From Glycomyces dulcitolivorans (GTDB lineage: Bacteria > Actinomycetota > Actinomycetes > Mycobacteriales > Micromonosporaceae), in NCBI RefSeq assembly GCF_003265355.1, contig NZ_QFRW01000093.1:25222-62406 (forward strand): DNA of 37,185 nucleotides. Direction: 5' to 3'. Below, piece by piece: positions 24,200 through 32,257 of this stretch; position 1 is the stretch's first letter; each line of letters starts with the position of its first letter. The notes under the pieces are model-generated. The model was not told the origin of the DNA, made no database searches, and saw only the letters and a program-made list of their open reading frames with translations. The translations under genes were made by a program, and so were the position numbers.

Positions 24200-24364
24200 A
24201 TGTGGACAGTTCTATGGATTCTGATCGTGGCCTGGGTCGTGCTCGCGATCGTCGGCATCGCCATCAAGGGCCTGCTCTGGCTGGCCGTCATCGGCATCGT
24301 GCTCGCCATCGGCACCATCGTCTTCGGCCTCATCAGGCGAAGCGTCGGCAACAAGACGGCCTGA
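24200..24364 (+). CDS. Small hydrophobic membrane peptide, 54 residues
   Basis: It begins MWTVLWILIVAWVVL, consists of two hydrophobic stretches separated by KGLLW, and ends in a basic tail (IRRSVGNKTA), so it is probably a two-helix membrane peptide. It resembles the short 'hydrophobic protein' family common in actinobacteria, whose function is unknown. A -10-like TATCAT (24188-24193) ends 6 nt before the ATG and no ribosome site is visible, pointing to a leaderless transcript; an in-frame start at 24170 is less likely. It is divergent from the iron-regulated exporter. Confidence 0.7.
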   Translation: MWTVLWILIVAWVVLAIVGIAIKGLLWLAVIGIVLAIGTIVFGLIRRSVGNKTA

Positions 24365-24769
24365 CCCGCGCACCCGCGCGACCGGACGGGGTTTCGCCCC
24401 GCCCTGCGATCGCGGCCGTAGTCGGCGTGCGCCTCAGCCGGCGCCAGAACGCGGCTCATTCTGGAGGTTCAGAGGAATCGGCACAGGTCAGACCGGGTCC
24501 ATCGACACCGAACGGGTATAGGCTGAAGACATCGATGGAGCCGCTCGGGCGACGCGACGGCCCTCCCTTGCAGGACGGGCCGGGACGGCAGGACGACCCG
24601 GGCATTTAGCAAACATCAGCGAATCGGCGCTCTGACCGCAGCGAAGCGAGTCATCCCCACTCTGGGGCCGGAACGTGTTGGTGCCAGCCCGGGACCTGCA
24701 ATACCTGGTCGATCCAAGGCCGGCCCACGCCGGTTGCCGAACCAGACAGCCGCAGGGCGGTGGCCTTCA
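24365..24769. other. 405-bp stretch without a clear gene
   Basis: It holds a weak hairpin (CGGGG TTTCG CCCCG, 24387-24401) after the membrane-peptide gene and a GGGTATAGG box (about 24514-24522) that resembles a -10 element. A 24-codon frame (24535-24609) starts shortly after the box, but no ribosome site or protein family supports it. I found no remnant of an anti-sigma factor gene, which often precedes SigB/SigF genes. Confidence 0.5.
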
Positions 24770-25186
24770 ATGGCACCACACAACAGCAGAAGACGCGATC
24801 ACGACGACGACTACCGGGCGCTCGAACCGTTATTCGCGCAGATGGCCGGCCTCGACGACGCCGATCCGCGCCGCCGCGAACTCCGCGGCCAGATCATCAC
24901 CGGGTACCTTCCACTCGCCGACCACATTGCCCGCCGCTATTCGCACCGGGGCGTCCCCAGAGACGACCTGGTCCAGGTCGCCACCCTCCGCCTCATCCAC
25001 GCCGTCGACCGCTACGACCCCGCGCTCGGCACCGACTTCCTCTCCTTCGCCGTCCCCACCGTCATGGGCGAGATGCGCCGCCGCTTCCGCGACACCACCT
25101 GGCCCGTGCGCTTGGCGCACCGCCTCCAGGAGATGGAGCTCCCCGGCAACATGTTCAGCCCCATGGAGACCGAGCTGGACGACTGA
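24770..25186 (+). CDS. Truncated SigB/SigF-type sigma factor (region 2 only)
   Basis: This 138-residue protein aligns by eye with the N-terminal half of SigF/SigB-group sigma factors. YLPLADHIARRYSHRGVPRDDLVQVA and AVDRYDPALGTDFLSFAVPTVMGEMRRRFRDTTWPVRLAHRLQEMEL cover regions 1.2-2.4, which bind core polymerase and the -10 element. Family members are about 260 residues, with regions 3 and 4 after this point; here the protein ends with about 12 unrelated acidic residues and TGA. No region 3/4 remnant follows, since the convergent gene ends 8 nt later. ATG 24770 has AGGGCGG upstream. It may be a decayed gene or a stand-alone region-2 protein with a decoy or -10-only role. Confidence 0.75.
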   Translation: MAPHNSRRRDHDDDYRALEPLFAQMAGLDDADPRRRELRGQIITGYLPLADHIARRYSHRGVPRDDLVQVATLRLIHAVDRYDPALGTDFLSFAVPTVMGEMRRRFRDTTWPVRLAHRLQEMELPGNMFSPMETELDD

Positions 25187-25194
25187 GGGCCGGG

Positions 25195-25938
25195 TCAGCG
25201 GTTGAAGAGCATCTCCAGGAGCCCGAGGCGCCAGGCGGCGTCTCGGGCCACGAGGAAGCCGACGATGCCGACGATCCAGCCGGTGGTGGAGGCGGCGTTC
25301 TTGGTCATCCAGTTGTTCATGCGGACCAGGAGGGGCTCGACGGCGTTGCGGGCGGTGAGGCGGGCCGCGAGGAGGGCGAGGGCGGGCAGGACCATGACGA
25401 GGCAGTAGCCGGCCATGGTGGCGGTGGTGGCGGCGGGGCCGATGCCGGAGGTCGTGACGATGCCGATCGCGGCGAGGTACGGGAGCATGGTGGCGACTTC
25501 GAGGGTGGCCGCGCCGAGGGCGAGGCCGACGAGCGGGAGCGCGTTGGTTCGCGTGCGGGTCGTCCCGGGCTCGGCGGTCTCGATGCCGAGGGCGCGCTCG
25601 CGCCAGCGGCCCATGCGGCCGCCGCCCTCCTTGGACTTCTTGGAGTCGAAGCGGAAGCTGAGGAGGAGCAGGCCGACGCCGACGACGAGCTGGACCCACA
25701 TCGCGGGGCGGGTGTCCAGGAGCGCGCCGAGGTCGTCGATGAACGTGGTCGCGCCGAGGACGATGAGCATGCCGACCGCGAAGTAGAAGACGGCGATCGT
25801 GCCGAGGTAGACGAGCATGCGCCCGGCCTTGACGCGGCCGGGGGCCAGGAGGAGCCAGATCGGGATGAGCAGGGTCCCGAAGCTCGTCGAGTCGATGAGT
25901 GCGAGGGCGGCCAGCGAGGCGGCCATGGCGAGGTCCAT
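25195..25938 (-). CDS. GAP/Sap-family integral membrane protein
   Basis: This 247-residue protein has about six transmembrane helices in two halves separated by a basic cytoplasmic loop (FDSKKSKEGGGRMGRWRER). The start (MAASLAALALIDSTSFGTLLIPIWLLL) and the GLALGAATLEVATMLPYLAAIG repeat are typical of the GAP / Sap (sulfolipid-1-addressing protein) family. Family members in mycobacteria are linked to lipid or glycolipid export; the cargo here is unknown. ATG 25938 lies 6 nt after a -10-like TACGCT, suggesting a leaderless message. It is convergent with the truncated sigma gene. Confidence 0.85.
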   Translation of the reverse strand: MDLAMAASLAALALIDSTSFGTLLIPIWLLLAPGRVKAGRMLVYLGTIAVFYFAVGMLIVLGATTFIDDLGALLDTRPAMWVQLVVGVGLLLLSFRFDSKKSKEGGGRMGRWRERALGIETAEPGTTRTRTNALPLVGLALGAATLEVATMLPYLAAIGIVTTSGIGPAATTATMAGYCLVMVLPALALLAARLTARNAVEPLLVRMNNWMTKNAASTTGWIVGIVGFLVARDAAWRLGLLEMLFNR

Positions 25939-26044
25939 GTGCCGAGCGTATGGACGCGAGGGGTGGCGGCGCGTCGGTCGCGGGATCGATCTTCTGTAGG
26001 GCGACTGCGCCTTTGGTGGCAGACCGAAGGTGGGGGGTGGTGTT

Positions 26045-26058
26045 GGATAGCGCTTTCC
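26045..26058. promoter_or_regulatory. LacI-type operator before the BNR_4 gene
   Basis: GGATAGCGCTTTCC is a 14-bp palindrome with one mismatched pair and a central AGCGCT, the form often seen for LacI-family repressors of sugar genes in actinobacteria. It lies about 45 nt before the ATG at 26103. It differs from the TGAATCGATTCA and TGTAGATYRATCTACA sites elsewhere in the window, so a different regulator is likely. Confidence 0.55.
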
Positions 26059-26102
26059 GATAAGGTCGTGGCGATGGCGACGAAGCCGATGGAGGGAACC
26101 CC

Positions 26103-27395
26103 ATGAACCGCGACTCCGCACCCCTGATCGTCAACGACAACGGGGCCTGGTGCTGGTTCCAGGACGAGCGCGCGCTCGTCGACCCCGCGACCGGGACCCT
26201 CGTCGTCGGCTCGATCGCCGCGCCCGAGGGTCCGGGCGGCCAGGCGCGGGCGGGGAACGTCGAGCTGTCCGTGGTCGACCTGCGGGCCGGCACCAGCACG
26301 ACGGTGGTGCTGCACGAGCGGCTCGAAGCCGACGACCACGACGTGCCCGCGCTGTGGCGCCGCGCCGACGGGCGCTGGCTCGCCGTCTACACCAGGCACA
26401 AGACCGACGATCTGACGCGCTGGCGCGTCAGCGAACCGGGCGACCCGACCCGCTGGGGTCCGGAGTCCGTGTTCGACTGGTCGGCGCTGACCGGCGGTGC
26501 GGGCGTGACGTACTCGAACCTGCGGTCGGTCGGCGGGCGCCTGTACTGCTTCGCGCGCGCGGTGAACGACGACCAGTGCGCGCTCGTCTCCGACGACGAC
26601 GGCGACACCTGGGCCTACGCGGGCAAGCTGTTCACGCGGCCGAAGGTCGGCTACGTCAACGGGTACACGCGGTACTCCGGGGACGGGAAGCGGATCGACC
26701 TGGTCACCACCGACCACCACCCGCGCGACTTCGACAACTCGATCTACCATGGCTACTTGGCGAACGGGGCCCTGCACCGCAGCGACGGGACCGTCGTCGA
26801 CGCCGAGGCGCTCAGCGGCGAGGCGCCGTCGCAAGTGGAGCTGACGACCATCTTGGAGGCCGGGTCGCGGTGGGGCGGGGTGCGGATCTCGCACTGCTGG
26901 ACCACCGACATCCGCCACGGCGAGGACGGCTCGGTCGCGGCGGTCCTCACCGCCCGCGCCGGGGAGGAGGAGCACCTCGACCGGCAGAAGGCCCACCCGG
27001 ACCTGCGGTTCTTCTACGCCCGCATGGCGCCCGGCGGCGAGTGGACCGTCCGCAAGTTCGCCAAGGCCGGGCCCGGCCTCATGCCGCACGAGGAGGACTA
27101 CACCGGCCTGGCCGCGATCGACCCGTACGACCTCGACTCGGTGTACGTCTCCACGCCGGTCGACCCCCGGGACGGAGCGGTGCTCCCCCACCACGAGATC
27201 TTCCACGCCCGCACCGGGAACGGCGGCGAGTCGTGGACCTGGACGCCGGTCACCGAGGGCTCCGATGTGGACAACTTCCGTCCCGTCGTCGCCCCCGGCG
27301 ACCCGTCGCGGACCCCGCTCCTGTGGTTCCGCGGCGAGATGACCGCCTCGCAGCACTACGACTGCGAGATCGTGCTGCGCGATTTCCGAAGGTGA
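26103..27395 (+). CDS. BNR_4-repeat beta-propeller protein, putative polysaccharide-active enzyme
   Basis: This 430-residue protein of the BNR_4 repeat family begins NDNGAWCWFQDERALVD. It has propeller-like repeats including Asp-box-like SDDDGDTW and TGNGGESWTWTPV. BNR_4 proteins include several polysaccharide lyase families and many uncharacterised proteins in plant-polysaccharide loci; I cannot assign a catalytic residue. No signal peptide is visible, so it may act in the cytoplasm. ATG 26103 follows GGAGGGA. It is convergent with the rhamnogalacturonan lyase and preceded by a LacI-type operator, which supports a role in sugar polymer breakdown. Confidence 0.82.
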   Translation: MNRDSAPLIVNDNGAWCWFQDERALVDPATGTLVVGSIAAPEGPGGQARAGNVELSVVDLRAGTSTTVVLHERLEADDHDVPALWRRADGRWLAVYTRHKTDDLTRWRVSEPGDPTRWGPESVFDWSALTGGAGVTYSNLRSVGGRLYCFARAVNDDQCALVSDDDGDTWAYAGKLFTRPKVGYVNGYTRYSGDGKRIDLVTTDHHPRDFDNSIYHGYLANGALHRSDGTVVDAEALSGEAPSQVELTTILEAGSRWGGVRISHCWTTDIRHGEDGSVAAVLTARAGEEEHLDRQKAHPDLRFFYARMAPGGEWTVRKFAKAGPGLMPHEEDYTGLAAIDPYDLDSVYVSTPVDPRDGAVLPHHEIFHARTGNGGESWTWTPVTEGSDVDNFRPVVAPGDPSRTPLLWFRGEMTASQHYDCEIVLRDFRR

Positions 27396-27399
27396 GCGC

Positions 27400-27431
27400 C
27401 CGAGGCTCCGGGAGGTGCTTCGGAGCCTCGG
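27400..27431. terminator. Bidirectional terminator between BNR_4 and PL11 genes
   Basis: Eleven-base arms CCGAGGCTCCG and CGGAGCCTCGG enclose a 10-nt loop. It is followed on the plus strand by a pyrimidine-rich CTTTCTCTT. It sits between the two convergent stop codons (27395 and 27444). Confidence 0.8.
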
Positions 27432-27443
27432 ACCGGCTTTCTC

Positions 27444-29684
27444 TTACGGGACGCGGACGTCAGGCCAGGGGTAGCTGGTGACGTCCGAGCCGATGTAGAA
27501 GCTCGGGTGCGGCGGCTGGTTGTAGGCCGTGTTCTGCCAGGCGATCGCGACCCGGTACTGGATGTCGTGCATCAGGGTCGCGATGCGCAGGCTCGTCTGG
27601 TGCGGGGTCGCGTAGATCCGCAGGGCCGAGGAGTCGCTGGTGCGCCAGACGACCTCCTCGCGCCAGTCGCCGAACAGGTCGGCCGACAGGGCCGGGGTGG
27701 CCTTGGTGCCGTTGCTCGACAGGACCCCGGAGCCCGACAGGAGCGTCCCCGACGGGTAGTTGGTGATGCTGGTGCCGTCGAGCAGCTCGCGCTCGCCGTC
27801 GCCGTCCCACCAGGACAGGAAGTTGATCGAGGCGGGCTTGGCGCCGATGTTCGCGCCCGACGCGTTCAGCAGTCCGTCCACACTGGAGGACCAGTATTCG
27901 GCGCCCGCGTTGGAGGCGAGCACGTTCGCCGCCACGCCGCGGCCGTTGTCGCAGCACGCCGGGGTCTGGAACAGGATCGCCCCGTTGTTCGCGTTCAGGC
28001 TCGACGACGGCTGGCTGGTGCTCTCGTGCGGCATGAACACCTCCTGCCCGGCGCGGCTGGGCACGAAGTCCGAGACGTGCAGCGCGTCGCCGTGCCCGAA
28101 GCCGGTGCGCCACAGCGCCGAACCGCTGGAGCTCACCGCCATCGCGCCGTAGACGACGTCCTGGTTCCCGTCCCCGTTCAGGTCCGCGATCGAGAGGCTG
28201 TGCGCCCCCTGGCCGGTGTACTGGCTGCCCGCCGAGTTCGAGTCGAAGGTCCAGCGGGTGGTCAGGTCGGTGCCGTTCCAGTCCACCGCCCAGATCACCG
28301 AGCGCGTGTAGTAGCCGCGCGCGAAGATCATCGACGGCGTCGAACCGTCCAGATAGGCCGTCCCGGCCAGGAACCGGTCGACCCGGTTGCCGTAGTTGTC
28401 GCCCCAGCTGGAGACGGTGCCGCGCGGCGGGTTGTAGTCGACGGTGTCCATCGCGGCCCCGGTCTGGCCGTTGAAGATCGTCAGGTACTCCGGTCCGGTG
28501 AGGACGTAACCACTGGAGTTGCGGTAGTCGGCACTGGAGGAGCCGATGACCTGGCCGGTGCCCGAGACCGTCGCGTCGGCGGTCTTCATCGCGATCTCCG
28601 CGCGGCCGTCCGAGTTGTAGTCGTACACCTGGAACTGCGTGTAGTGCGCGCCCGAGCGGATGTTGCGCCCCAGGTCGATCCGCCACAGCCGGGTCCCGTT
28701 GAGCTCGTACGCGTCGATGATCGTGTTCCCGGTGTACCCGGACTGCGAGTTGTCCTTGGCGTTCGAGGGGTACCACTTGACGACGTACTCGTACTGGCCG
28801 TCCCCGTCGAGGTCGCCCACGCTCATGTCGTTGGCCTCGTAGGTGAACGCCTCGCCCGATGGCGTGGTGCCCCCGGCCGGGCGCTGGATCGGGATGTCGA
28901 GGTAGCCGCTGGAGTTGAAGGTCGCCTCCACGCCGACCTGCGGACCGACGGTGCCGCCGTTGACGGCCGCCACCGTGTAGGTGCCGGAGGCGCCGGTGTC
29001 GAGGTAGTTGGTGGCGCCGGTGATCGGGGTGCTGTTGAGCAGGGTCCCGTTGCGGTACACGTTGAACGCCACGTTCGACGGGTCGGTGCCCAAGAGACGC
29101 CAGGAGACGAGGCGGCCCGAGCCGGAGGGGACGACGGTGACGCCGCGGGTCAGCTCCTCGACCTCGTAGCGGCCGGTCTGCTGCGGCGGGGCGCCGTCGG
29201 TGACCTCGACGTAGTCGATGTTCGCCAGGCCCGCCGCGGTCGAGGCCGCGAGTCGGATCGTGTTGTTCCCGGCGTTGAGCGCGACCGAGACGGTCTTGGT
29301 CGACCAGGTCGTCCACGCGCCGGTCGCGGGGAAGGCGCTGGCGGCCTGGACGGTCGCGCCGTTGACGATGACGTCGGCCGAGCGGGTGTCGGTGGCGCCG
29401 TGGGCGTACCGGATCGCCACGGAGGCCGTGCCGGCGGCCGGGACGTTCACGGTGAACTGGTTCGCCGCGCCTACGGCGTTGCTGGAGTTGCAGAAGCCGC
29501 TGCCGGAGTACCCGGCGTGGTTGGAGTCGATGGTGCCGTCGCAGGTCGCCGGGGCGGTCTCGGACTCGTAGCGGACGGTGGCGGCGTCGGCCGTGCCCCA
29601 GACCGTCGCGGCGGCGGTGGCCGCGAGGACGGCCGCGGCCAGGACCGACAGGCTGCGCAGCCGCCGGTTTCGGGTGGTTCGCAT
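27444..29684 (-). CDS. Secreted rhamnogalacturonan lyase (CBM35-PL11)
   Basis: This is a 746-residue exported enzyme. A Sec signal peptide with basic start (MRTTRNRR) is predicted to be cleaved after TADA (about residue 34). A CBM35-type module follows (about 36-165: YESETAP..., ending ANIDYVEV), then the PL11 domains: a small beta-sandwich (GRLVSWRLLGTDPSNVAFNVYRNG, about 190-215) and a large propeller rich in Asp/Asn calcium-binding loops (DLDGDGQYEYVVKWYPSN, DYNSDGRAEIAMKTADA, DLNGDGNQDVVYGA). PL11 enzymes cleave the rhamnose-galacturonate backbone of rhamnogalacturonan I by beta-elimination. ATG 29684 has GGAG 5 nt upstream; an upstream ATG would add 28 residues before the signal. A LacI-type operator controls it. 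Confidence 0.94.
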   Translation of the reverse strand: MRTTRNRRLRSLSVLAAAVLAATAAATVWGTADAATVRYESETAPATCDGTIDSNHAGYSGSGFCNSSNAVGAANQFTVNVPAAGTASVAIRYAHGATDTRSADVIVNGATVQAASAFPATGAWTTWSTKTVSVALNAGNNTIRLAASTAAGLANIDYVEVTDGAPPQQTGRYEVEELTRGVTVVPSGSGRLVSWRLLGTDPSNVAFNVYRNGTLLNSTPITGATNYLDTGASGTYTVAAVNGGTVGPQVGVEATFNSSGYLDIPIQRPAGGTTPSGEAFTYEANDMSVGDLDGDGQYEYVVKWYPSNAKDNSQSGYTGNTIIDAYELNGTRLWRIDLGRNIRSGAHYTQFQVYDYNSDGRAEIAMKTADATVSGTGQVIGSSSADYRNSSGYVLTGPEYLTIFNGQTGAAMDTVDYNPPRGTVSSWGDNYGNRVDRFLAGTAYLDGSTPSMIFARGYYTRSVIWAVDWNGTDLTTRWTFDSNSAGSQYTGQGAHSLSIADLNGDGNQDVVYGAMAVSSSGSALWRTGFGHGDALHVSDFVPSRAGQEVFMPHESTSQPSSSLNANNGAILFQTPACCDNGRGVAANVLASNAGAEYWSSSVDGLLNASGANIGAKPASINFLSWWDGDGERELLDGTSITNYPSGTLLSGSGVLSSNGTKATPALSADLFGDWREEVVWRTSDSSALRIYATPHQTSLRIATLMHDIQYRVAIAWQNTAYNQPPHPSFYIGSDVTSYPWPDVRVP

Positions 29685-29794
29685 GAATGCTCCGCGTGTC
29701 GAGAAGTGAGGATGGGGGTCCGCCGGGGTGCGGCGGAGCGGCGCACCATGGGCATGCCGGGTCGACACGGTGCGCTCTCATTCACGCATTGAAC

Positions 29795-29848
29795 TGAATC
29801 GATTCAATGCCTTTGGGAAGTATAGTCGGAATCCGCTTTCAAAGGCAA
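29795..29848 (-). promoter_or_regulatory. Rhamnogalacturonan lyase promoter and LacI-type operator
   Basis: On the minus strand, -35 TTGCCT (29843-29848) and -10 TATACT (29819-29824) are 18 bp apart. Just downstream, at 29795-29806, is TGAATCGATTCA, a perfect 12-bp palindrome with a central CG, placed to block the transcription start. A 10-of-12 match lies before the sugar-binding lipoprotein gene at 5912-5923. Confidence 0.75.
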
Positions 29849-29880
29849 TATGTTCGATCGAAGTTTATCGATGCACCTTC

Positions 29881-29914
29881 GTTTAAGCCCGGTTTACACC
29901 CCCGCGCCTACCGT
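29881..29914 (+). promoter_or_regulatory. Operon promoter with 11-bp direct repeats
   Basis: GTTTAAG (29881) and GTTTACA (29892) are direct repeats with an 11-bp period, the spacing used by OmpR-family response regulators. A -10-like TACCGT (29909-29914) ends 7 nt before the ATG at 29922, so the transcript is probably leaderless. The repeats overlap the expected -35 position, consistent with activation by the response regulator of the same operon. Confidence 0.5.
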
Positions 29915-29921
29915 CCCTGGC

Positions 29922-31577
29922 ATGAGACGGATATCAACGATGATCGCGGCCGCGCTGCTGGCCGGCGGGTGCATGACCTCGGTCGAGGAGGGCCCCGGCC
30001 GGGGCGAGGCGCCGCCGGACTGCGACCCGGAGCTGGCGAGCGCGCTCGCCGCGTGGGCCGACGCCGGGTTCGCCGGGGCGGTCGCGATCGACGGGAACGG
30101 CATGGACTGCCGGGTGGCGCTCGGGAACGCCGACGAGTCGACGCCGAACACCGACGACACCGTGTTCGGGATCGGCTCGGTGAGCAAGGGCTTCACCGCC
30201 GCGGCGATCCTCGACCTCGCCCAGGACGGGGCGCTGTCCTTGGGCGACAAGGCGGGCGCGCTCCTGCCGGGCCTGTCGGGCCCGGCCGCCGACGTCACCG
30301 TCGAGCAGCTGCTGCTGCACACCAGCGGCTTGGAGGGCGAGCACGGCCGCGACCACCAGCCCCTCGACCGCGACGAGGCGATCGCGGCCATCAGCGGCCT
30401 GGCCTCGGCGTTCGAACCCGGCAGCGACTTCCTGTACTCCAACGCCGGGTACTCGCTGCTGGCGCTCATCGTCGACGAGACCACCGGGTCCTACCGGGAC
30501 TACCTCGCCGAGGAGATCCTGGTCCTCGACGGCGAGCGGTTCGGCGGCTTCTGGGACGGCGAGCCCGCCGCGCCCGGACCGCGCGCGGTCGGCACCGTCG
30601 ACGGGGCGCCGTCGACCGAGAACGGGGACTTCGCGGGCCCGTTCTGGGCGATGGAGGGCAACGGCGACCTCGCCATGACCGCCGGGCAGCTCGCGGACTG
30701 GATGAAGGCGCTCTTCGAAGGCGAGGTCGTCGACCCCGCGGCCGTCGAGGTGCTCACGAGCACGCGGTTCGACTACGGGGACGGCTCGGCCGAGATCCCC
30801 GGGTGGGTGTCGGTGGGTCCGGATATGTTCGGAACCCCGCTCATCACCGCCTCCGGGGGCGGCGGCGACACCGGGCACAACGCGGTCGCGGTGTGGCTGC
30901 CGGAGCTGGAGATGAGCATCGCGGTCACGTCGAACTCAGAGGAGGTCATCGCAGGAGATCTCGTGGAGGCGATCGGCCCCGCGCTCGCGGCCGGGGAGCC
31001 GATCCCGATGCCCGAGGGCCACGCCGAGGCCGATCCCGAAGAGCTGCAATCGAGGGTGGGGACCTACACGCTGGAGTCGGGCGGCTCGTACGCGGTGACG
31101 GCGGGCGAGGACGGCCTGGAGGTCGCCGCCGAGGGCGCCGACGCGGTGGCCGCCATGTTCGCCTCGGCCGACTTCACGGTCGAGGACGTCGCCGCCCACG
31201 AGGACCTCGTCCTCGCGCTCCTCAACGGCGAGACCGAGGCCGGGCGCGAGGAGATCGAGGCGGTCGAGGGCGACATCGGGGAGATCGAGGCGGTCGAGCT
31301 CGCCGGGACGGCCGAGGAGCAGGGCGAGCTGCGCACCTACGTCCGCTTCACCACGGCCGGGGCCGAGCTGCTCGGCTGGTACGCGCTCGACGAGCGAGGC
31401 GGCATCGGCGGCGTCATGCTCGACGCCTCCCCTCCGGCGTTTACGCTGGTGCCCACGGGTGAGGGTGAGTACCGCCGCGACCTGGTCGGGGTCGGGGACG
31501 GCGTCCGCGTCGTGTTCGCGGAGGGCCTGATGACCGTGACCGGACCGGCCGGCACCGCCGAAGCCCGCCTGAGCTGA
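29922..31577 (+). CDS. Serine hydrolase lipoprotein (beta-lactamase/DD-peptidase family)
   Basis: This 551-residue protein has a lipoprotein-like signal (MRRISTMIAAALLAGGC, Cys17; the box is AGGC rather than classic LAGC). A class-C beta-lactamase-type domain spans about 35-370: the SxxK motif is Ser86-Val-Ser-Lys89, the YxN motif is Tyr172-Ser-Asn174, and the KTG-like motif may be GDTGHN near 325. An acidic C-terminal region of about 180 residues, perhaps a lipocalin-like or propeptide domain, follows. Such enzymes act on peptidoglycan peptides, esters or beta-lactams. ATG 29922 fits the signal; upstream starts do not. The response regulator starts 11 nt after its stop. Confidence 0.88.
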   Translation: MRRISTMIAAALLAGGCMTSVEEGPGRGEAPPDCDPELASALAAWADAGFAGAVAIDGNGMDCRVALGNADESTPNTDDTVFGIGSVSKGFTAAAILDLAQDGALSLGDKAGALLPGLSGPAADVTVEQLLLHTSGLEGEHGRDHQPLDRDEAIAAISGLASAFEPGSDFLYSNAGYSLLALIVDETTGSYRDYLAEEILVLDGERFGGFWDGEPAAPGPRAVGTVDGAPSTENGDFAGPFWAMEGNGDLAMTAGQLADWMKALFEGEVVDPAAVEVLTSTRFDYGDGSAEIPGWVSVGPDMFGTPLITASGGGGDTGHNAVAVWLPELEMSIAVTSNSEEVIAGDLVEAIGPALAAGEPIPMPEGHAEADPEELQSRVGTYTLESGGSYAVTAGEDGLEVAAEGADAVAAMFASADFTVEDVAAHEDLVLALLNGETEAGREEIEAVEGDIGEIEAVELAGTAEEQGELRTYVRFTTAGAELLGWYALDERGGIGGVMLDASPPAFTLVPTGEGEYRRDLVGVGDGVRVVFAEGLMTVTGPAGTAEARLS

Positions 31578-31588
31578 GGGGAGCCCGA

Positions 31589-32257
31589 GTGCGCATCCTG
31601 CTGGTCGAGGACGACCGCGACCTGGGCCCGGTGATCGCACTCGGGCTGCGGAACGAGGCCTACGCCGTGGACCTCGCCGCGAACGTGGCCGAGGCCGAGG
31701 AACTGCTGTGCGCCAACGACTTCGACGTGGCGTGCCTCGACCTCGGGCTGCCCGACGGGGACGGCCTGGAGCTGCTGCGGCGCCTCGGGACCGACCCGAA
31801 CCTGCGCCGGCCCCGGCGCCTGCTCGTCCTGACCGCGCGCGACGCGGTGGACGACCGGGTGGCCGGGCTCGACGCGGGCGCCGACGACTACCTGGTCAAG
31901 CCGTTCAGCTTCGCGGAGCTGGCGGCGCGGCTGCGGGCCCTGGCCCGGCGCGCCGACGTGCGCGAGGCGGTCCTGGAGGTCGGCGACCTGCGACTGGACG
32001 CCGCCGCGCACCGCGCCTGGCGCGGCGGCGAGGCGCTCGAACTGACGGCGAGGGAGTTCTCCATGCTGCGGTACTTCATGCACCACCCCGGCGAGACACT
32101 GTCCACTGAGGATCTACTGGAGCACGTGTGGGACGCGCAGGCCGACCCGTTCACCGCCTCCGTGCGGGTGATCCTCAGCCGCCTGCGCCGCAAGCTCGGC
32201 GAACCGGGCCCGATCGCCACGGTGACGGGTGTCGGCTACCGGTTGGAGGAACGATGA
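31589..32257 (+). CDS. OmpR-family response regulator
   Basis: This 222-residue protein has a receiver domain (1-115) with acidic pocket Asp8/Asp9, phosphoacceptor Asp51 (CLDLGLPDG), Thr82 and Lys104 (LVKPF). A C-terminal winged helix follows (about 130-220: LTAREFSMLRYFMHHPGETLSTEDLLEHVWD, then TVTGVGYRLEE). It is phosphorylated by the following kinase and binds DNA, probably the 11-bp repeats at 29881. GTG 31589 follows GGGGAG. It overlaps the kinase gene by 4 nt. Confidence 0.95.
   Translation: MRILLVEDDRDLGPVIALGLRNEAYAVDLAANVAEAEELLCANDFDVACLDLGLPDGDGLELLRRLGTDPNLRRPRRLLVLTARDAVDDRVAGLDAGADDYLVKPFSFAELAARLRALARRADVREAVLEVGDLRLDAAAHRAWRGGEALELTAREFSMLRYFMHHPGETLSTEDLLEHVWDAQADPFTASVRVILSRLRRKLGEPGPIATVTGVGYRLEER

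Noticed and set aside
24387-24401. CGGGG-TTTCG-CCCCG hairpin after the membrane peptide
   Set aside because: A 5-bp stem is too short to call a terminator with confidence in DNA this GC-rich.
24535-24609. 24-codon frame after a GGGTATAGG box
   Set aside because: It has no ribosome site and no recognisable sequence; too short to support as a gene.
27507-29792. 761-codon frame opposite the rhamnogalacturonan lyase
   Set aside because: It is an antisense shadow with no recognisable domain; the minus frame has signal peptide, CBM35 and PL11 motifs.
29853-29862. Palindrome TTCGATCGAA between the lyase and the serine-hydrolase operon
   Set aside because: It is only 10 bp with no second copy or matching regulator; it could easily be chance.
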